The translations under genes and the position numbers were made by a program. Shown one piece after another: positions 1-11,420 of a DNA stretch of 64,000 bases. Under the pieces are notes generated by a model that saw only the letters and a program-made list of their open reading frames with translations, was not told where the DNA came from and searched no databases. The stretch's first letter is position 1, and each line of letters starts with the position of its first letter. The stretch spans positions 20,801,806 through 20,865,805 of the forward strand of contig CM069875.1 of assembly GCA_036172665.1 (NCBI GenBank). The letters are read 5' to 3'. This DNA is from Prosopocoilus inquinatus (Eukaryota; Arthropoda; Insecta; Coleoptera; Lucanidae).

Positions 1-1700
1 AATTTTTAGTTTTAGTTTTAGTAACTGTATAAACCAAGCATAAGAGGTTTGATATATTGAATACTTTTTTAATTTAGAGTTGAGTTTAGCTTATGTGTAT
101 ATTTAATACGTTGCAGCTTGTTTTATCGAACGTGAGTACGACTCGCAAAGTGAAATTTCTTTACTTTTTAGGTTAGATGGAAAATGTTTTACTTTAATTC
201 GAAATCTGATGTTAGACATTGTGTTGCCAACCTGAATACATACTTCCTAGCGCAAACAATTTAATTTTTTTATAATTTAAAGTAGGTCGGACCAAAAAAT
301 AGTGTGTATCATACGGCCAGAAACTGCTTCGCAAGTGCTCTCACTTGCAAAATGTCACTTTCTGGCCTAATGATACAAATAACTATTGAATGTATTTATA
401 TGCTTTTTTTAAATAAAATATCATCGGGGAACCAGGAATTTATAATTAAAAATAACATTGAAATCCCAATGGTGTATAATCAAAGTGTATACCTGGTATA
501 GTTTGCTAAAATTCTTTGAATATTTGGTACTGAAGAAGACTGAAGCATGGGATACCAAATGTATGCTTGCAAAAGTATCGAACATCCAGTATGAAAGCTA
601 CATGCTGTTTAGTTATAAAGCAATAAAGGTTCCTCATTAAATTGTGTTTCATTCAACCTTTGTTATTAAAATGTACCACATTTTTTTCTTTTGCCTTAAA
701 ACATATGCCATTACTGTTCAGGGAGAAAGGAGTATGGTCACTTGCCATCGTGTACAAAAATTAATGAACATTTTTATAAGCGGTTAAATTCGATAATTTG
801 GTTTTTCTTTGGGAAATAGAAAAATAAGAAACTGTACTACTTATCTGTAATTGACTATTCAAGCAGGTGGCGTGCTTTAAATGAGTTAAATACAATTTTG
901 AATAATAAAATTTTGCTGCCACTAAGTAATTTTTAGGAAATAACCCAATCTGCTTAATTGACTCTTTCGAAGGGGGTTCTTGAGCTCAGAAACTGTACAA
1001 CAAATAAAATCCCTCGTGCTACGATGAGTTTATTCAGCACTAATTTAAATTGATTAAAAAAATAAACAAGTACTAAAGAATACACAGAAGTAACATTTGT
1101 TTAAAGAAATTTTGAAAAGAAATTGTTACATAACATATACAAATAAGATAAAAATTACAACACCTTTATCAAGTGGAACGTAGTAACAGAGGCTTTCGGT
1201 TGCCGGAGGAGAGGGGGGGGGGATAATTGAATTCTGGGCATCGAGATTGGTTTTCTCCTCGTGTACAAACACACACACTCACTCCTGTTGCCCTGAAGGG
1301 GTTTCTAGGGGGTTAATTGCTATGACAAAGACAGCAGCATGATTGAACGGTTAGGAGGATAAGTAACTTAATTTTCGGTTTCCTCAGCCGCGGTACCTAA
1401 ATGCTTATCTTAAGAATGTCCCCCTTTCTCGTTTATTTTACATGCGTTACAAAGGTTACCTAAATCAGCAGGGGGCAAGTTTAACAAGCTTTTAAAATAT
1501 TTTAGCACAGGAACAGGAGGTATTCGCACGGTTTTTACGACTCCAGTATTTCCTGTTCAGCTCTTTATCTACTGGGTAAGTTTATGTTAAAATAAAACAG
1601 ATTAATTCCACCCACAGGGCGCAGTAATCAAATTAAATTAAAATTTGGAATAAAATATGAGATCGACATTTCGCGTTTACATTTTTATTATAAACTTGAC
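1..1700. other. No gene recognised
   Basis: AT-rich sequence with only short chance reading frames. It holds the small hairpin at 304-377 and a G-run near 1208-1222. A TACCGGGTGG motif near 1714 resembles the ends of the TACAGGGTG-type inverted-repeat elements seen elsewhere in the window. Confidence 0.5.
304..377. repeat. Imperfect hairpin, MITE-like
   Basis: TATCATACGGCCAGAAA near the left edge is nearly the reverse complement of TTTCTGGCCTAATGATA at the right edge. Inside, GCAAGTG and CACTTGC pair around a four-base loop, so most of the 74 bp can fold back. No coding content and no clear target duplication. Confidence 0.5.
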
Positions 1701-1822
1701 AAGTAAGAAATATACCGGGTGGGCCAAATTTGACACATTTTATAGGAAACACCTATTTTTAAATGAGTTAGTCAAACGTCAGACCTCGGTGTCTCACATT
1801 TAGAGGTGTTTAGGAACGTCTA

Positions 1823-2320
1823 AGGGTACGAACATGCCGAAGATGCCTCGCTATTCACCTCGATGTTTAGGTCGCGCTCGATAGGTCAATGTAGAACAAA
1901 AGCACAGTTTTGAATGGACGCGTGTATGCCGAAGATGCCTGATGCTAATCGTCTTCGATATGCATGATTCTATTTAAATCTGTACGTTTGTTTTACAGAA
2001 AGGTGATATCGAGGTGTCGAACGCTACGTAAACATCCAAGATGAACAGCGAGGCATCTTCAGTATGTTGTTAGGGTACGAAGATGCCTAGCTGTTTACCC
2101 TTGACGATTAAGGCGCGCACGATACCATGATCTCAACTCGATGTAAAACAATGTTAAATATAATCCTATATATCGAAGATGAATAGCAGCGCGCGTCTTC
2201 GATATATCCGATTCCATTTAAAACTATACGTTTGTTTTACGTCGAGGTGAGGTCGCTGTATCGAGCGCGACCTAAACATCGACTGTGAACAGCGAGGCAT
2301 CTTCCGCATGTTCGTACCCT
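1823..2320. mobile_element. MITE built of two nested inverted-repeat units
   Basis: The outer ends are inverted repeats of about 60 bp with only a few mismatches. They start AGGGTACGAACATGC at the left; the right end ends GCATGTTCGTACCCT. Each side is flanked by TA (1821-1822 and 2321-2322), as in Tc1/mariner-type insertion. A second, internal end-like sequence (TTAGGGTACGAAGATGCC, near 2070) splits the element into two units of about 250 bp that share internal motifs such as ACGTTTGTTTTAC. It encodes no transposase. It is best read as a dimer or self-insertion of a non-autonomous DNA element. Confidence 0.7.
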
Positions 2321-2341
2321 TAGGGTAAGTTCACAACGAAA

Positions 2342-2490
2342 CTGTGATGATAGATGGCTTTTTCTGGTCGCAGAAAAGTTCTTAATTCTTATCGCTTATA
2401 TGAGCACTTATTGTTGCAGCTCGGTTAGAATACGTGTTTCTCATTATCAGCGGTATTCGAAATCTCTGCTATCATCTATCATCATAGCTG
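2342..2490. repeat. Short terminal-inverted-repeat element
   Basis: CTGTGATGATAGATGG at the left and ATCATCTATCATCATAGC at the right form imperfect inverted ends of about 15 bp around a 115-bp centre. No target duplication was identified. Confidence 0.35.
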
Positions 2491-2779
2491 TTTTAAATTG
2501 AAGCTATTTTCTGTAGCACATTATATTGTCACGATGGTAGTTTTTCGAGTTTTTCTTAAAAAATAATATAAAGAAATTATTGAAGCATGGGTTTGTGAAA
2601 TCGAGGGCAACAGTGTCACAACAATGCGTGAGGTAATCCGATATAACACGGGTCTTGTTTCAAAACAAAACATCGGCAGAATCGCGGCAACTAGGGCAAG
2701 CGATTTCAGCAAGTAGGCAATATAATTGAAAGCCGAGCATATTACGAATAACGCAATGTGCGAATCGACAAAAATTGCG

Positions 2780-3520
2780 TATAAAATGTACAAATTAAAA
2801 TTTGTACGCCAGTCGAACCCGACTCCGGTAGGCTTAGTGCCTACTGTAAGAAGGGCAGCCGCCCTCGCAGTCGACCTAGGAACGACTCCGAATTTGCAAC
2901 ATCTGCCATCTCGAAGAACGGGAGCTACCCGGAACGCTGATCCCAAGATCATCAGCATCCTGACGCCGATCGTAGGACGCCTGTCTGCCACCGCCGTCTA
3001 CGCCCAGCCAGAAGCTGCCGATCTCATCCCAGTCAACTCCAGTTCCGGGGAGCCGCACCAGCCTGCCAGCTGAAGCCATCGCCACACTCCTGCTTGCCGT
3101 CGCTACCTCATCCGGCCCCACAATGGTCGTCGCTACTACCCCTAGATTTAGCATCTACTCCGTCGAAGCCATCGCAAGCGCTTAGATACCCGGAATCGAC
3201 CAGCCTTAGCGTGACATGGTGAAGGCTCTTAAAATCCAGAGAAGAAGACCGTGGTCATCCGTTCCTGAGCCGCCGACCTTGACATCGCAACAACATACCG
3301 CCCGTAGAAGCCCGTCGCCACCAGACCAAACCAGCCGCCGCACAGACGACCGAATTTCAACCACCCATCTTGAATTACGAACCCTATCAAATTAAATTTT
3401 ACATTAATAAAAGGTATCAACTTTTATAAAATAACTGTGTTTCAAGCTCTACCATCTGAAATAATACGCTACCCCCTTAAAGCGACAGGGTGCAGGCACC
3501 ACGCCTAGCGTGACAGATTC
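2780..3520. repeat. GC-rich block, possible LTR or retroelement fragment
   Basis: This block is far richer in G+C than its surroundings and opens reading frames on both strands (2726-3073 plus, 2876-3154 minus). None matches a protein family I recognise. CTTAGCGTGACA (near 3206) and CTAGCGTGACAG (near 3505) are a direct repeat; on the minus strand each reads TGTCACGCTA, which resembles the start of a Gypsy LTR. I could not define both ends or a target duplication. Confidence 0.3.
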
Positions 3521-4117
3521 CCTAGTAGCATTTTTTTTGCCAACGGTTGGGAATTAATTGGGGAATGCTAAATATTTTTGCCTTCGAGCCCCCTTTCATT
3601 AGCCCAACTTTTGAATCTTGTGCATGCCTCCAGTGGCGGCTCGTGATGATTTACTGCGGATGGGCAGCAATTACAAAAGGGAAAGATGAGTGCACATGGA
3701 ACCGAAACATGCAGATTTAAATATCGGAACGGTTCCGTCACATAGAGTTCCATGCAACTATTCACCTGGCCGATCCCATTGGGCCGCCACCTCCCTACAA
3801 TTTACTAACTATGGGTCCAACGCTAATTAATATTAGAACTATTAAGAGAAATAATAAAATGTAAATAGTTGTTAATGCAAGCACAAGACAGCGTAATTTT
3901 AACACTTTTAACATGTACAGTCGCGATTAACCTAATCGAGACAGCTGCAAGCTAACCAAGCGTTTGTTGACGCTGGCAATAAGGGTTACAAAACTGTCAA
4001 GCGATCTCGAATCGTTTGATCGTGACTGTAAAACTACTTAATCTGTACCTACCGAAAATTTTGAAACGAATGACTAGATCATTTGAAAATAATTCTCAGA
4101 ACTAGTAAGTTAATACT

Positions 4118-4276
4118 ACAGAACGGAATTTGGTACATGTACCGGTGGAAGGGAGGAGTAGTCTTGTGTTGTTTGAATATAATAGGATCGTGATTCAAAT
4201 CAAAGCAAGACGCTAAGGTGCGACCGCCCGTTCCTACTCCTCCCTTCCACCGGTACATGTACTAAGAACCGTTCTA
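4118..4276. mobile_element. MITE-like element with perfect 29-bp inverted arms
   Basis: Positions 4133-4161 and 4234-4262 are exact reverse complements over 29 bp (motif ACCGGTGGAAGGGAGGAG) around a 72-bp spacer. The similarity continues outward imperfectly through AGAACGG on both sides. Perfect identity of the arms suggests a young insertion or correction between arms. No protein is encoded. Confidence 0.65.
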
Positions 4277-4570
4277 TAGTTATTAGAAAGAAATAACAAA
4301 ACTTTTGTGAAAAAGTTATTTCATATTTTTGTTTATTTTAACCGTTCACTTGAATGTTTTTTGCACTAGAGAATGCTGATTTTTTGTCAAAAGCATCAAT
4401 CTTTGAATGGATTCAAATCGTGTTATCAAATATCGATTCAAGTAAAAATCGAGCAAGAAAGAATCAAGAAATTAAGCAATGTCAAATTTCAAAACTTATT
4501 TAAAAAAAATACAAACACTTACCCAAAAATTAGAATTATCATAAAAAACAAGTTTAACCACATAACCACA

Positions 4571-4650
4571 TTATAAATGGAAAAGTACTCAGCTTCCTGA
4601 CGAAGCTAGCAATCGATACTGAAACGTTGAGTGCTTTTCCATTTATAATT
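4571..4650. repeat. Hairpin repeat, family also at 58250-58300
   Basis: ATAAATGGAAAAGTACTCA at the left pairs with TGAGTGCTTTTCCATTTAT at the right. The centre contains CTGACGAAGCTAGCA and GAAACGTT, and the same motifs occur on the opposite strand near 58250-58290. CTGANGA followed by GAAAC recalls the hammerhead core of Penelope-like elements, but stem II does not pair convincingly here. Confidence 0.45.
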
Positions 4651-5453
4651 CTGACCGGTTAAAGATTAAAAACTTTTTACTTACAATTTTCATCGGACAA
4701 AAGTCGACTTCAATTACAACTATTAAAATAAAACAGCTATTTACTATACAAGTGTCTTATAGGGCAAATGTAATGTTTGGCTATTTTTTCTTGAGTGACT
4801 TATTTGCTGTTAAGGCACGAGTGTAATACACAGTTTTATCCAACACCTGTTTATTACGAAGTCGAATAATGCCAATTTTGAATAACAGTTTAATTATGGC
4901 TTCATAATTCCACTAGTGTTTTATAGACCTCATAATATATTCAAAATTGGTATTATTATGACATCATAGTAAACAGCTCGGCGATTTCTATACGGTTTTG
5001 AGTCGCATCGATACTTCTTTACCGATACGATACGATCCGAAAATACCGGTATTTTTCAGTGTATCGAACATCCCCATTTTCCGTTTCCCCAACCCAAGTC
5101 AAAAAATAAATTGAAACATTATTGTTGAAAGTTCCATTTTCGATTCGATTTCGTAAAAAATTAAACTGATTTAATGAGATCGCGAAAATAATCGATATTT
5201 TTAACTGAAAAATCGATCTTTTGAAAATTCAATTTTCAAATCGGCATTCTTATTTTGCACTCATGATAAACACTTTGATTAATTACATTGTTAAAAAATT
5301 ACTTTTTATAATAACCCAGTCTAAAAAAGAAGTTTCAAATGTAACTGTTGGCCAACTAATTAGCTTTACGTAACTCAACTAAATTCCAACAATAAATGTT
5401 GCTATTATAGGGTTATTTGCAGTGTTGTTAAAGATACATTTCTAATAGTATCT

Positions 5454-5484
5454 AGATACAGATACAGATACAGATACAGATACT
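5454..5484. repeat. (GATACA)n microsatellite
   Basis: Five consecutive GATACA units lie in the left subterminal region of the hAT-like element. They grade into diverged TATCTAGATA words in both subterminal zones. Confidence 0.85.
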
Positions 5485-5960
5485 TTGAAAAACATGTATC
5501 TAGATGCAGATACAGATATTATTCCCGGAAAATATCTAGATATAGATACAGATACAAAATAAAGTAATAAAGTATCTGCAGTTTATTAAGATACTTGCAA
5601 GTGTAAAATTCAATAACTTATGCACTAGTGGAAGTACGGTATTATTTGCGATCCAAATCGAATTTTTTGTGAAAATTGACGGATTTATCGTATAAAGATG
5701 TGAATAATATACACGTTAAAACCTGTCATAAGTTTCACAATGCAAATAAGACAAATGAAGTTGATTCTTGTCTGATGATAATTGTAAGTAAAAAGATTTA
5801 TTTAATCTTGAACCGGACAGATAAAAAAAAATTTACTTGCAGGTAACAGTTTTTTTTAGCAGTGTACTCGTACCTTCTAAATAGAAAATATTTTGTAATA
5901 AGTTGATCAGTAAGTTGATAAATAATCATCTCATTTCAATCAGGCCAACGTAAAATATAA

Positions 5961-6125
5961 ATGAACAGATAAAACAGCGACATCCTACGATCGCTTTTTG
6001 ACCTGACATTGCAGTAGGATAGACAAATTAAAGCGGAAGAAGCCCCAAACAGGGCTGAAACAGCTTTACAGAGGCTGCTCGAGGTTTTCACTGCAATCAG
6101 AAACGATTTGCGACAAAATTTTGTA
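5961..6125 (+). repeat. Degenerate copy of the hammerhead-associated repeat
   Basis: Shares with 7463-7800 the block around ACAGCGACATCCTACGATCG, then GAAGCCCCAAACAGGGCTGAAACAG and the tail CTCGAGGTTTTCACTG. The CTGATGA core segment is replaced (GGAAGAAGCC precedes stem II), so this copy should be catalytically dead. It lies inside the hAT-like element 5420-6325. Confidence 0.6.
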
Positions 6126-6333
6126 AAATATAAAATTATCAATAGAAATGATTCAAATGAATCTGGGATCTTTAGTTGCAGAGAGTTTGAGAGCATAATT
6201 TTGTAATTGTATCTAGATGCAGATACAGATACATTTTTTTAGTAGTATCCGAGATACGTATCTAGATATTCAAAAGGTATTTATCTAGTATCTAGATACT
6301 TGCATCTAGATACTCAACAACATTGGTTATTTG

Positions 6334-7462
6334 TAAAAGCATAGGAAGCAAAATGATGCAATGCGCTACCGCCATACTCCAAATTTAAAACTCAAGATGA
6401 ATGTGTCCAAGCGGTAATTTTGTCTGCGGAAGACAAATTGTGAGATCGGATGGGGGTTTGATATCTCACACGATCTCTAATGTATTCCCGTTTTACTGAG
6501 ACAAATGATTATACTAGATACCCGAAGACCCAAATAAAAGAGACAACACGTAATTAGTGCTGTGAGAAGGCCGTTGAATACAACCCTTCAAATACAGTAG
6601 GCATTTGTTCACTGTACTAGGCCCGCGAAAAAAATCTGTGATAGTTATGTTTATTGTAAATACAACTAATATTAATATTAGATAATATTACTCTATTTGT
6701 GCGTTCTGTGTTTTCACAATATAGAATATAATAAAGTACTACGGCCACCAAACAAATGTGGGACAATTCTTTATATACATTTTTGAGTTATTTTATTAAT
6801 TTTAATGCAGCTTTTAAAACAATTCATTTTGCTCTACGTGTAGATCTAATTCTGTGACTTGTAGAATAAGATGTAAATGTAAATGCATAGAATTGTCCTA
6901 TATTTTTGGCGGGCGCAGGACCTTATTATGTGTTATTATTAACGGCGGCAGCCCTGGTGGAGAACCCTTTCCGTTAATTACTCGCGCTCATTCATAAATG
7001 CTAACCTAGTACTCGGGGCGTCGGGTAATTTAAAATCACGCCGCGCTGCTACCCACATGTTTATCAAAATGCACTTCTTGCGAGTATTCTTTCAGTACAC
7101 TGTGAGTCACACCGTGTCTACGAATGCACTATTTTAGCTCGTCGATTGTTTTTCTTTACACTATTATTACTCAAGCTTAGGAAACTTGTCGGGGAGGCGT
7201 GCCGGCTGGTTATTCATATTGCCGTTTGCTGTCGCGACAGGCTTCTCATGAAAATTCTGTCCCACATATAATCCGCATGCACCGAGTGACGATCGAACTT
7301 ATACCTAAAGTTGCCAAATCACACTGCCAATGGGTCCAAGCAACTCGGCTATGTAACTGCTTCAATATTGTTACGGTAATTTGGATAAGGGGATATAGTT
7401 AAATTAATGGTGCTATTCAGAAAACAAATTTAAATACCTTAATACTTTAAACATTAAAATTT
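6334..7462. other. No gene recognised; unique GC-richer patch
   Basis: Mostly AT-rich. The part from about 6905 to 7300 is richer in G+C and free of recognisable repeats, and has no convincing reading frame. It could be conserved non-coding DNA of the host, but nothing in the sequence proves a function. Confidence 0.35.
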
Positions 7463-7800
7463 AGATGAATAGATAAAACAGCGACATCCTACGATCGCTT
7501 TTTGACCTGACATTGCAGTAGGATAGACAAATTGAAGCAGATTTGCTCCTAATATGTCCCCCCATACAAGGCGGCCATGCTTGCTGTCAAAGCATAATGA
7601 AAGTTTAAAAAAAATTTGTTGCAAATCGTTTTTGATTACAGTGAAAACCTCGAGCGAATAAATTGGACAAGTCGTTTTTGGTCTGCATTGGGAATGTCGA
7701 GCTACGTCTCTGCTGATGAAGCCCCAAACAGGGCTGAAACAGCTGTACAGAGACTGCTCGAGGTTTTTACTGTAATTAAAAACGATTTGCAACAATTTTT
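7463..7800 (+). repeat. Hammerhead-bearing repeat with inverted tail
   Basis: Starts with the shared block (GATAAAACAGCGACATCC and CCTGACATTGCAGTAGG) and ends with the shared tail CTCGAGGTTTTTACTG. Positions 7615-7655 are an inverted copy of the tail (7757-7796), so the 180 bp around the ribozyme can fold on itself. The ribozyme, the repeated tail and the dispersed copies fit a Penelope-like pLTR or a retrozyme-like non-autonomous retroelement; the class is inferred, as no reverse transcriptase is attached. Confidence 0.55.
7706..7754 (+). ncRNA. Type I hammerhead ribozyme
   Basis: Every part of the fold is present in order. Stem I strand GTCTCTG (7706-7712); core CTGATGA (7713-7719); stem II AGCCC / GGGCT with loop CAAACA (7720-7735); GAAA (7736-7739); then a minimal three-pair stem III with loop GC. 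The cleavage triplet is GTA, cutting after 7747, and the closing stem I strand CAGAGAC (7748-7754) is a perfect complement of the first. Stem I extends outward through TCGAGC / GCTCGA across a small internal loop, where natural hammerheads make tertiary contacts with loop II. One weak point is an A-U pair where G-C usually closes stem II next to the core. Self-cleavage is inferred, not shown. Confidence 0.8.
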
Positions 7801-10800
7801 TTTTTTAATTTAGGATCGTCCAGAATCATATTTTTGCTTTAGTACTTCACATTTTCAACTTTAAAGTATTAAATAGTTGAAGTTACCTAAATTTGCTTCC
7901 TGAATAGCACCATTTAACTCCTCTTAAAGTGTTCTTAATTTTAAAATTTTTAAATCATTAAATTCAAATATTTCTGCGGCCCAATAAAATACAACTAGAA
8001 ATACATTTATCATAAATAATAGATTAATTTACATAATTATTTTTATTAAGGAAGGTTTTGGATTAAGAGTTTATCACTATCTATTGTTTCTCTGCAAGGT
8101 ACGTTCAATTATTTCAAGATATTATGAGAGAGAATAAAAATTGTGTTTTGATTGTTAGAGCAAAGGTTAATTTTTGCAAACTTCCAGTTTGCAAAGTTTT
8201 TTAGTTTGTATGGGGTCGTATTTTATTTTATTTACAAGTAATTCCCGTAATATACTTTCTACTTGCTGCAGTATCATTATTCGCGGGATCAAGACAAATA
8301 CGTGCCTAGATATACAGGTGAACCAAAAAGTTTTATACAAATGGAGAAAAAGTTTATCTTACATTTCACAAAAAAAAAATTCTTGTTAAAAAGCTCTGCA
8401 TGACTTGTAGATTCATAATCAGATACAAAATGTTTAAAAAATTGATTGGCTGAAAAACAGGCAAATAAAAAATGATGGTTTGGATGGAGAGCAAAATACG
8501 TTCAACCTGTATTGGAGAGATTTTATAACATCATCAGCAGAGATTTGTTGGACAAAATTTACAAAGGAACATGTGAATTCGCAAACGAACGGCAGGTTTG
8601 ATTCACAGACGAGTCCAATTTTTTTTATCTCTTCTATCTTAACAAGTGTGTAAATAAAACTCTGGTTAAATAGGTTGTAATCAAGAACTTTCTTTATTTT
8701 CTATAAATGAAAACTTGTTAATTTTTTTAAACGTACTTTAATTATGTTTACCTTTAGCTTGATATTGAAATAACATATACAATTTACCTTATGGCGATTT
8801 ATTTCTTTGTTAAAAGTGCGAAATTTTCTAGACGTACGAACCTTGCTTGTGCATTTTTCTACAAACTGCTTGATGAGTTTTGTTTTCTTATTTAGACTCT
8901 CGTTAGTTTCTCTTAATTATTACGTCTTTGTACTGTTGGAAATAAAAAATAGGCTTCTAGATTTACGAAACTTTTTCAATAATTTTTTGTATTAAACTTC
9001 TGTGTGTAAAAATATTTCAAATGATTTCATCCTGAAGTGCGGATACCACTTATAGAATAATTATTTTTGGCCTTATTTTAGAAAATTTTGAAAAAATCTC
9101 GGTCACGTCAATTTTTAATTTGAATGGTACGCCCTTTGAAGTAAAATTGAATGTACATGTATTTGCCTTAATAGATAGGAGAGCTTGCTAAATAAATCAC
9201 TATTTGATCATTTGAGTTTAACGACCAACAGTACTTATGATTTATTGATAAAAATAATTATTTTAAAGAAATTTAATGAAAACGTCAAACTGTACAATAT
9301 TAACAGTTAAAAAAAGACATTTTTATACAGATTTTCTTGCTATTTTAGTGTATTAAAGGTTCTAAATGTATTGCGTTGATTTCTTTGCAAAAACCTAAAA
9401 ACTGGCAACTCTACCTAGTTTTGGAATTTTCATTAATTCTCATTAAATATTAACATTTAAACCATAAGTATTACAGGTCGTTGAACTGAAAACTCAATTA
9501 ATCAAATACAATTCAAAAACATATAATTATACAGGGTACCCACAGAGTGCTGCGGTCTTGTCTATCCTCTGTAGTATAAGACAGAAAAGAAATTTAAATG
9601 AGCTAGGGTGTAAGTCATTAAGTTCTATTTTATAAGATTATTTTTGGCTGTATAAGGTGTACGGTTATTGACAGCTATACGAAAATTTCATTTTTTAAAT
9701 GGAACAGTACAGTAACAGTAAGTACGCATAACGAATACCTAGATAGTAACCAAAAATTTCTTTACGCACGGTAAACGATATATAGTAGGTGACGCCACAA
9801 GAGCACTCTGCCATGTGTCATGAAAGTGCGAGATCAATTGCGAGAGCAACAGCTGAAAGAAGGTTCGAATATCAATGCAATGAGAGGAAACGGTGTTTAA
9901 TCCTTCAGCATGAGACAACATTAAAATATTTCTCGGAATTGCGTGAACGTTCCGAACGCCCACGTTATTATCTCTTGATTCTTTTCTGTGCTTAAGAGTT
10001 TCTAAGATATTGATGTTTATGTATAAAAAATTGCTCTGTTATGAGATGAGGTCTTACAGCTTGCTTATTTATTTACAATTCGTCGTGAATTTTAATAGGC
10101 ATTCAATACAACATCTACAGACATTTCAGAACAGATTCCGTCTATCAGTTATTATGTGTACAGGGTGTTGAGTTTTGCAAGAAGTAATTTTTCTCAAAAT
10201 TTTTAAATAGAACACTCAGAATATCTAAACTCTACTAAACTTTTTTTTAATTTCTTTAAAAAATAAGTCACATAATAGCTGAGAAATAATGTCTTTTTTA
10301 AATCAGAAAAAAATTCAAATTTGAATTTCTTCGTTGGTGTTTTTCTAAATTGGAACAAACTTTATACTGAAAAAAGAGTGTCTAAGTACATTATCACTGA
10401 TATGTGAAATCTATGCTCCAATGTGCCGTTTAGCAGGAAAATAAAAATTATTAATGTTAATCTATTGTTGACAGTTTCGTAAAACTCTTGCAATATCGCG
10501 CTGTATAATGTGCTACATTAATACACTACAACATTAAGTTTCAAGCTGATACCATCAGATTTTGCGACTTCCTGCGACCTTACAAGATATTTAATTTTTT
10601 ATGAATATAGAGTGTTCTATCTAAGACGGTTCTTTTCGTATCTCTTTGGTTAGTCATTTTACAAAAAATGGTTTCAAACAAAAGTTTCATTATATCATAT
10701 AAGGTATATTTTAAAATTAGTTTTCTGTATACAGAGTGTTCCGTTTAGCCTGGACGTCATATCACTTTAAAGGGAAGACCCTATATATTTTTACATTTTT

Positions 10801-11069
10801 GGATTCCGGGCTCAATTCTAATGTGACTTTATATACCACACATAGGGCCTAATGTAAACCGTTTACGCGTTATTCAACTTTTTAAAACATATCACTGTTG
10901 CAGTACTTTAAACAAATGCAAAAATCTTCCAAACAAATGATGCTAGGGACTTGTGTTTTTTGCAAAAGACTCGTCTTGAAATGCTTTTTCACTAACACCA
11001 TTAAGAAAAATGTCAAGTAACAAGGTCTTACACACAATTTAAAGTATATATATTATTTTTTAAATGTAT
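7801..11069. other. No gene recognised; scattered TACAGGGTGTT-type motifs
   Basis: AT-rich sequence without a supportable gene. Motifs such as TATACAGGGTACC (9531), TGTACAGGGTGTTG (10157) and TATACAGAGTGTTCC (10729) resemble the ends of the fold-back family elsewhere, suggesting eroded short elements. The reading frame at 9789-9995 is unrecognised. Confidence 0.4.
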
Positions 11070-11420
11070 TGTGGCGCGCCACCCGGCTTAGGTCAAGGCA
11101 TCAAGAAGTCGGTTCGTTATGCGTCATTGGCTGCCACGCCACCGGGGTCTACATCGAACAGACTAGACTTTTCCGGCGATGGAACAAACTCGAATCTTCC
11201 AGCGTTAGAAAATACGAGAGGGCAGCAAAGGATATAAAATCGTCCGGGGTGGACTCAGGAGTCAGTCGAATTCTAACAGCGATCGTCGAAGTTAGACTTT
11301 TAGTGTGTAAATAAATTGTTACAAATAAATTAGTTTTTAAGCTTTATTAAATTACGGTTAAGTTTTTATCGAGTGTTTTATTCGTTTAAATAAATAAATT
11401 TAAACCCTAGAAACGTAACA
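11070..11420 (+). mobile_element. Solo LTR of the macrodomain-carrying Gypsy family
   Basis: A 351-bp LTR beginning TGTGGCGCGCCACCCGG and ending GAAACGTAACA, clearly the same family as the 327-bp LTRs at 22542 and 30615 but diverged and somewhat longer. It is flanked by the 4-bp duplication GTAT (11066-11069 and 11421-11424). No internal region adjoins it, so the element body was lost by LTR-LTR recombination. The promoter segment (GGATATAAAAT, then GTCAGTCGAATTC) is still readable. Confidence 0.9.

Larger units (their letters stand above)
5420..6325. mobile_element. Non-autonomous hAT-like element with GATACA arrays
   Basis: The ends are CAGTGTTGTT at the left and AACAACATTG at the right, imperfect inverted repeats of hAT type. 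They are bracketed by an exact 8-bp direct duplication GTTATTTG at 5412-5419 and 6326-6333, the hallmark length for hAT insertion. Just inside each end are arrays of GATACA / TATCTAGATA words. The interior contains a fragment of the hammerhead-associated repeat (5961-6125). No transposase frame survives. Confidence 0.8.

Noticed and set aside
2726..3154. Overlapping frames of 92-156 codons on both strands as genes
   Set aside because: Open frames on both strands reflect high G+C; no family match and no start context. Described as a GC-rich block instead.
4571..4650. Possible hammerhead ribozyme (CTGACGA ... GAAACGTT)
   Set aside because: Stem II would have to form from AGCTAGCAATCGATACT, which pairs at only two outer positions, and no stem I fits. 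Kept only as a repeat.
9789..9995. 68-codon plus-strand frame (ERRFEYQCNERKR)
   Set aside because: Coding-like look but no family recognised and no neighbouring exons; left as unassigned sequence.
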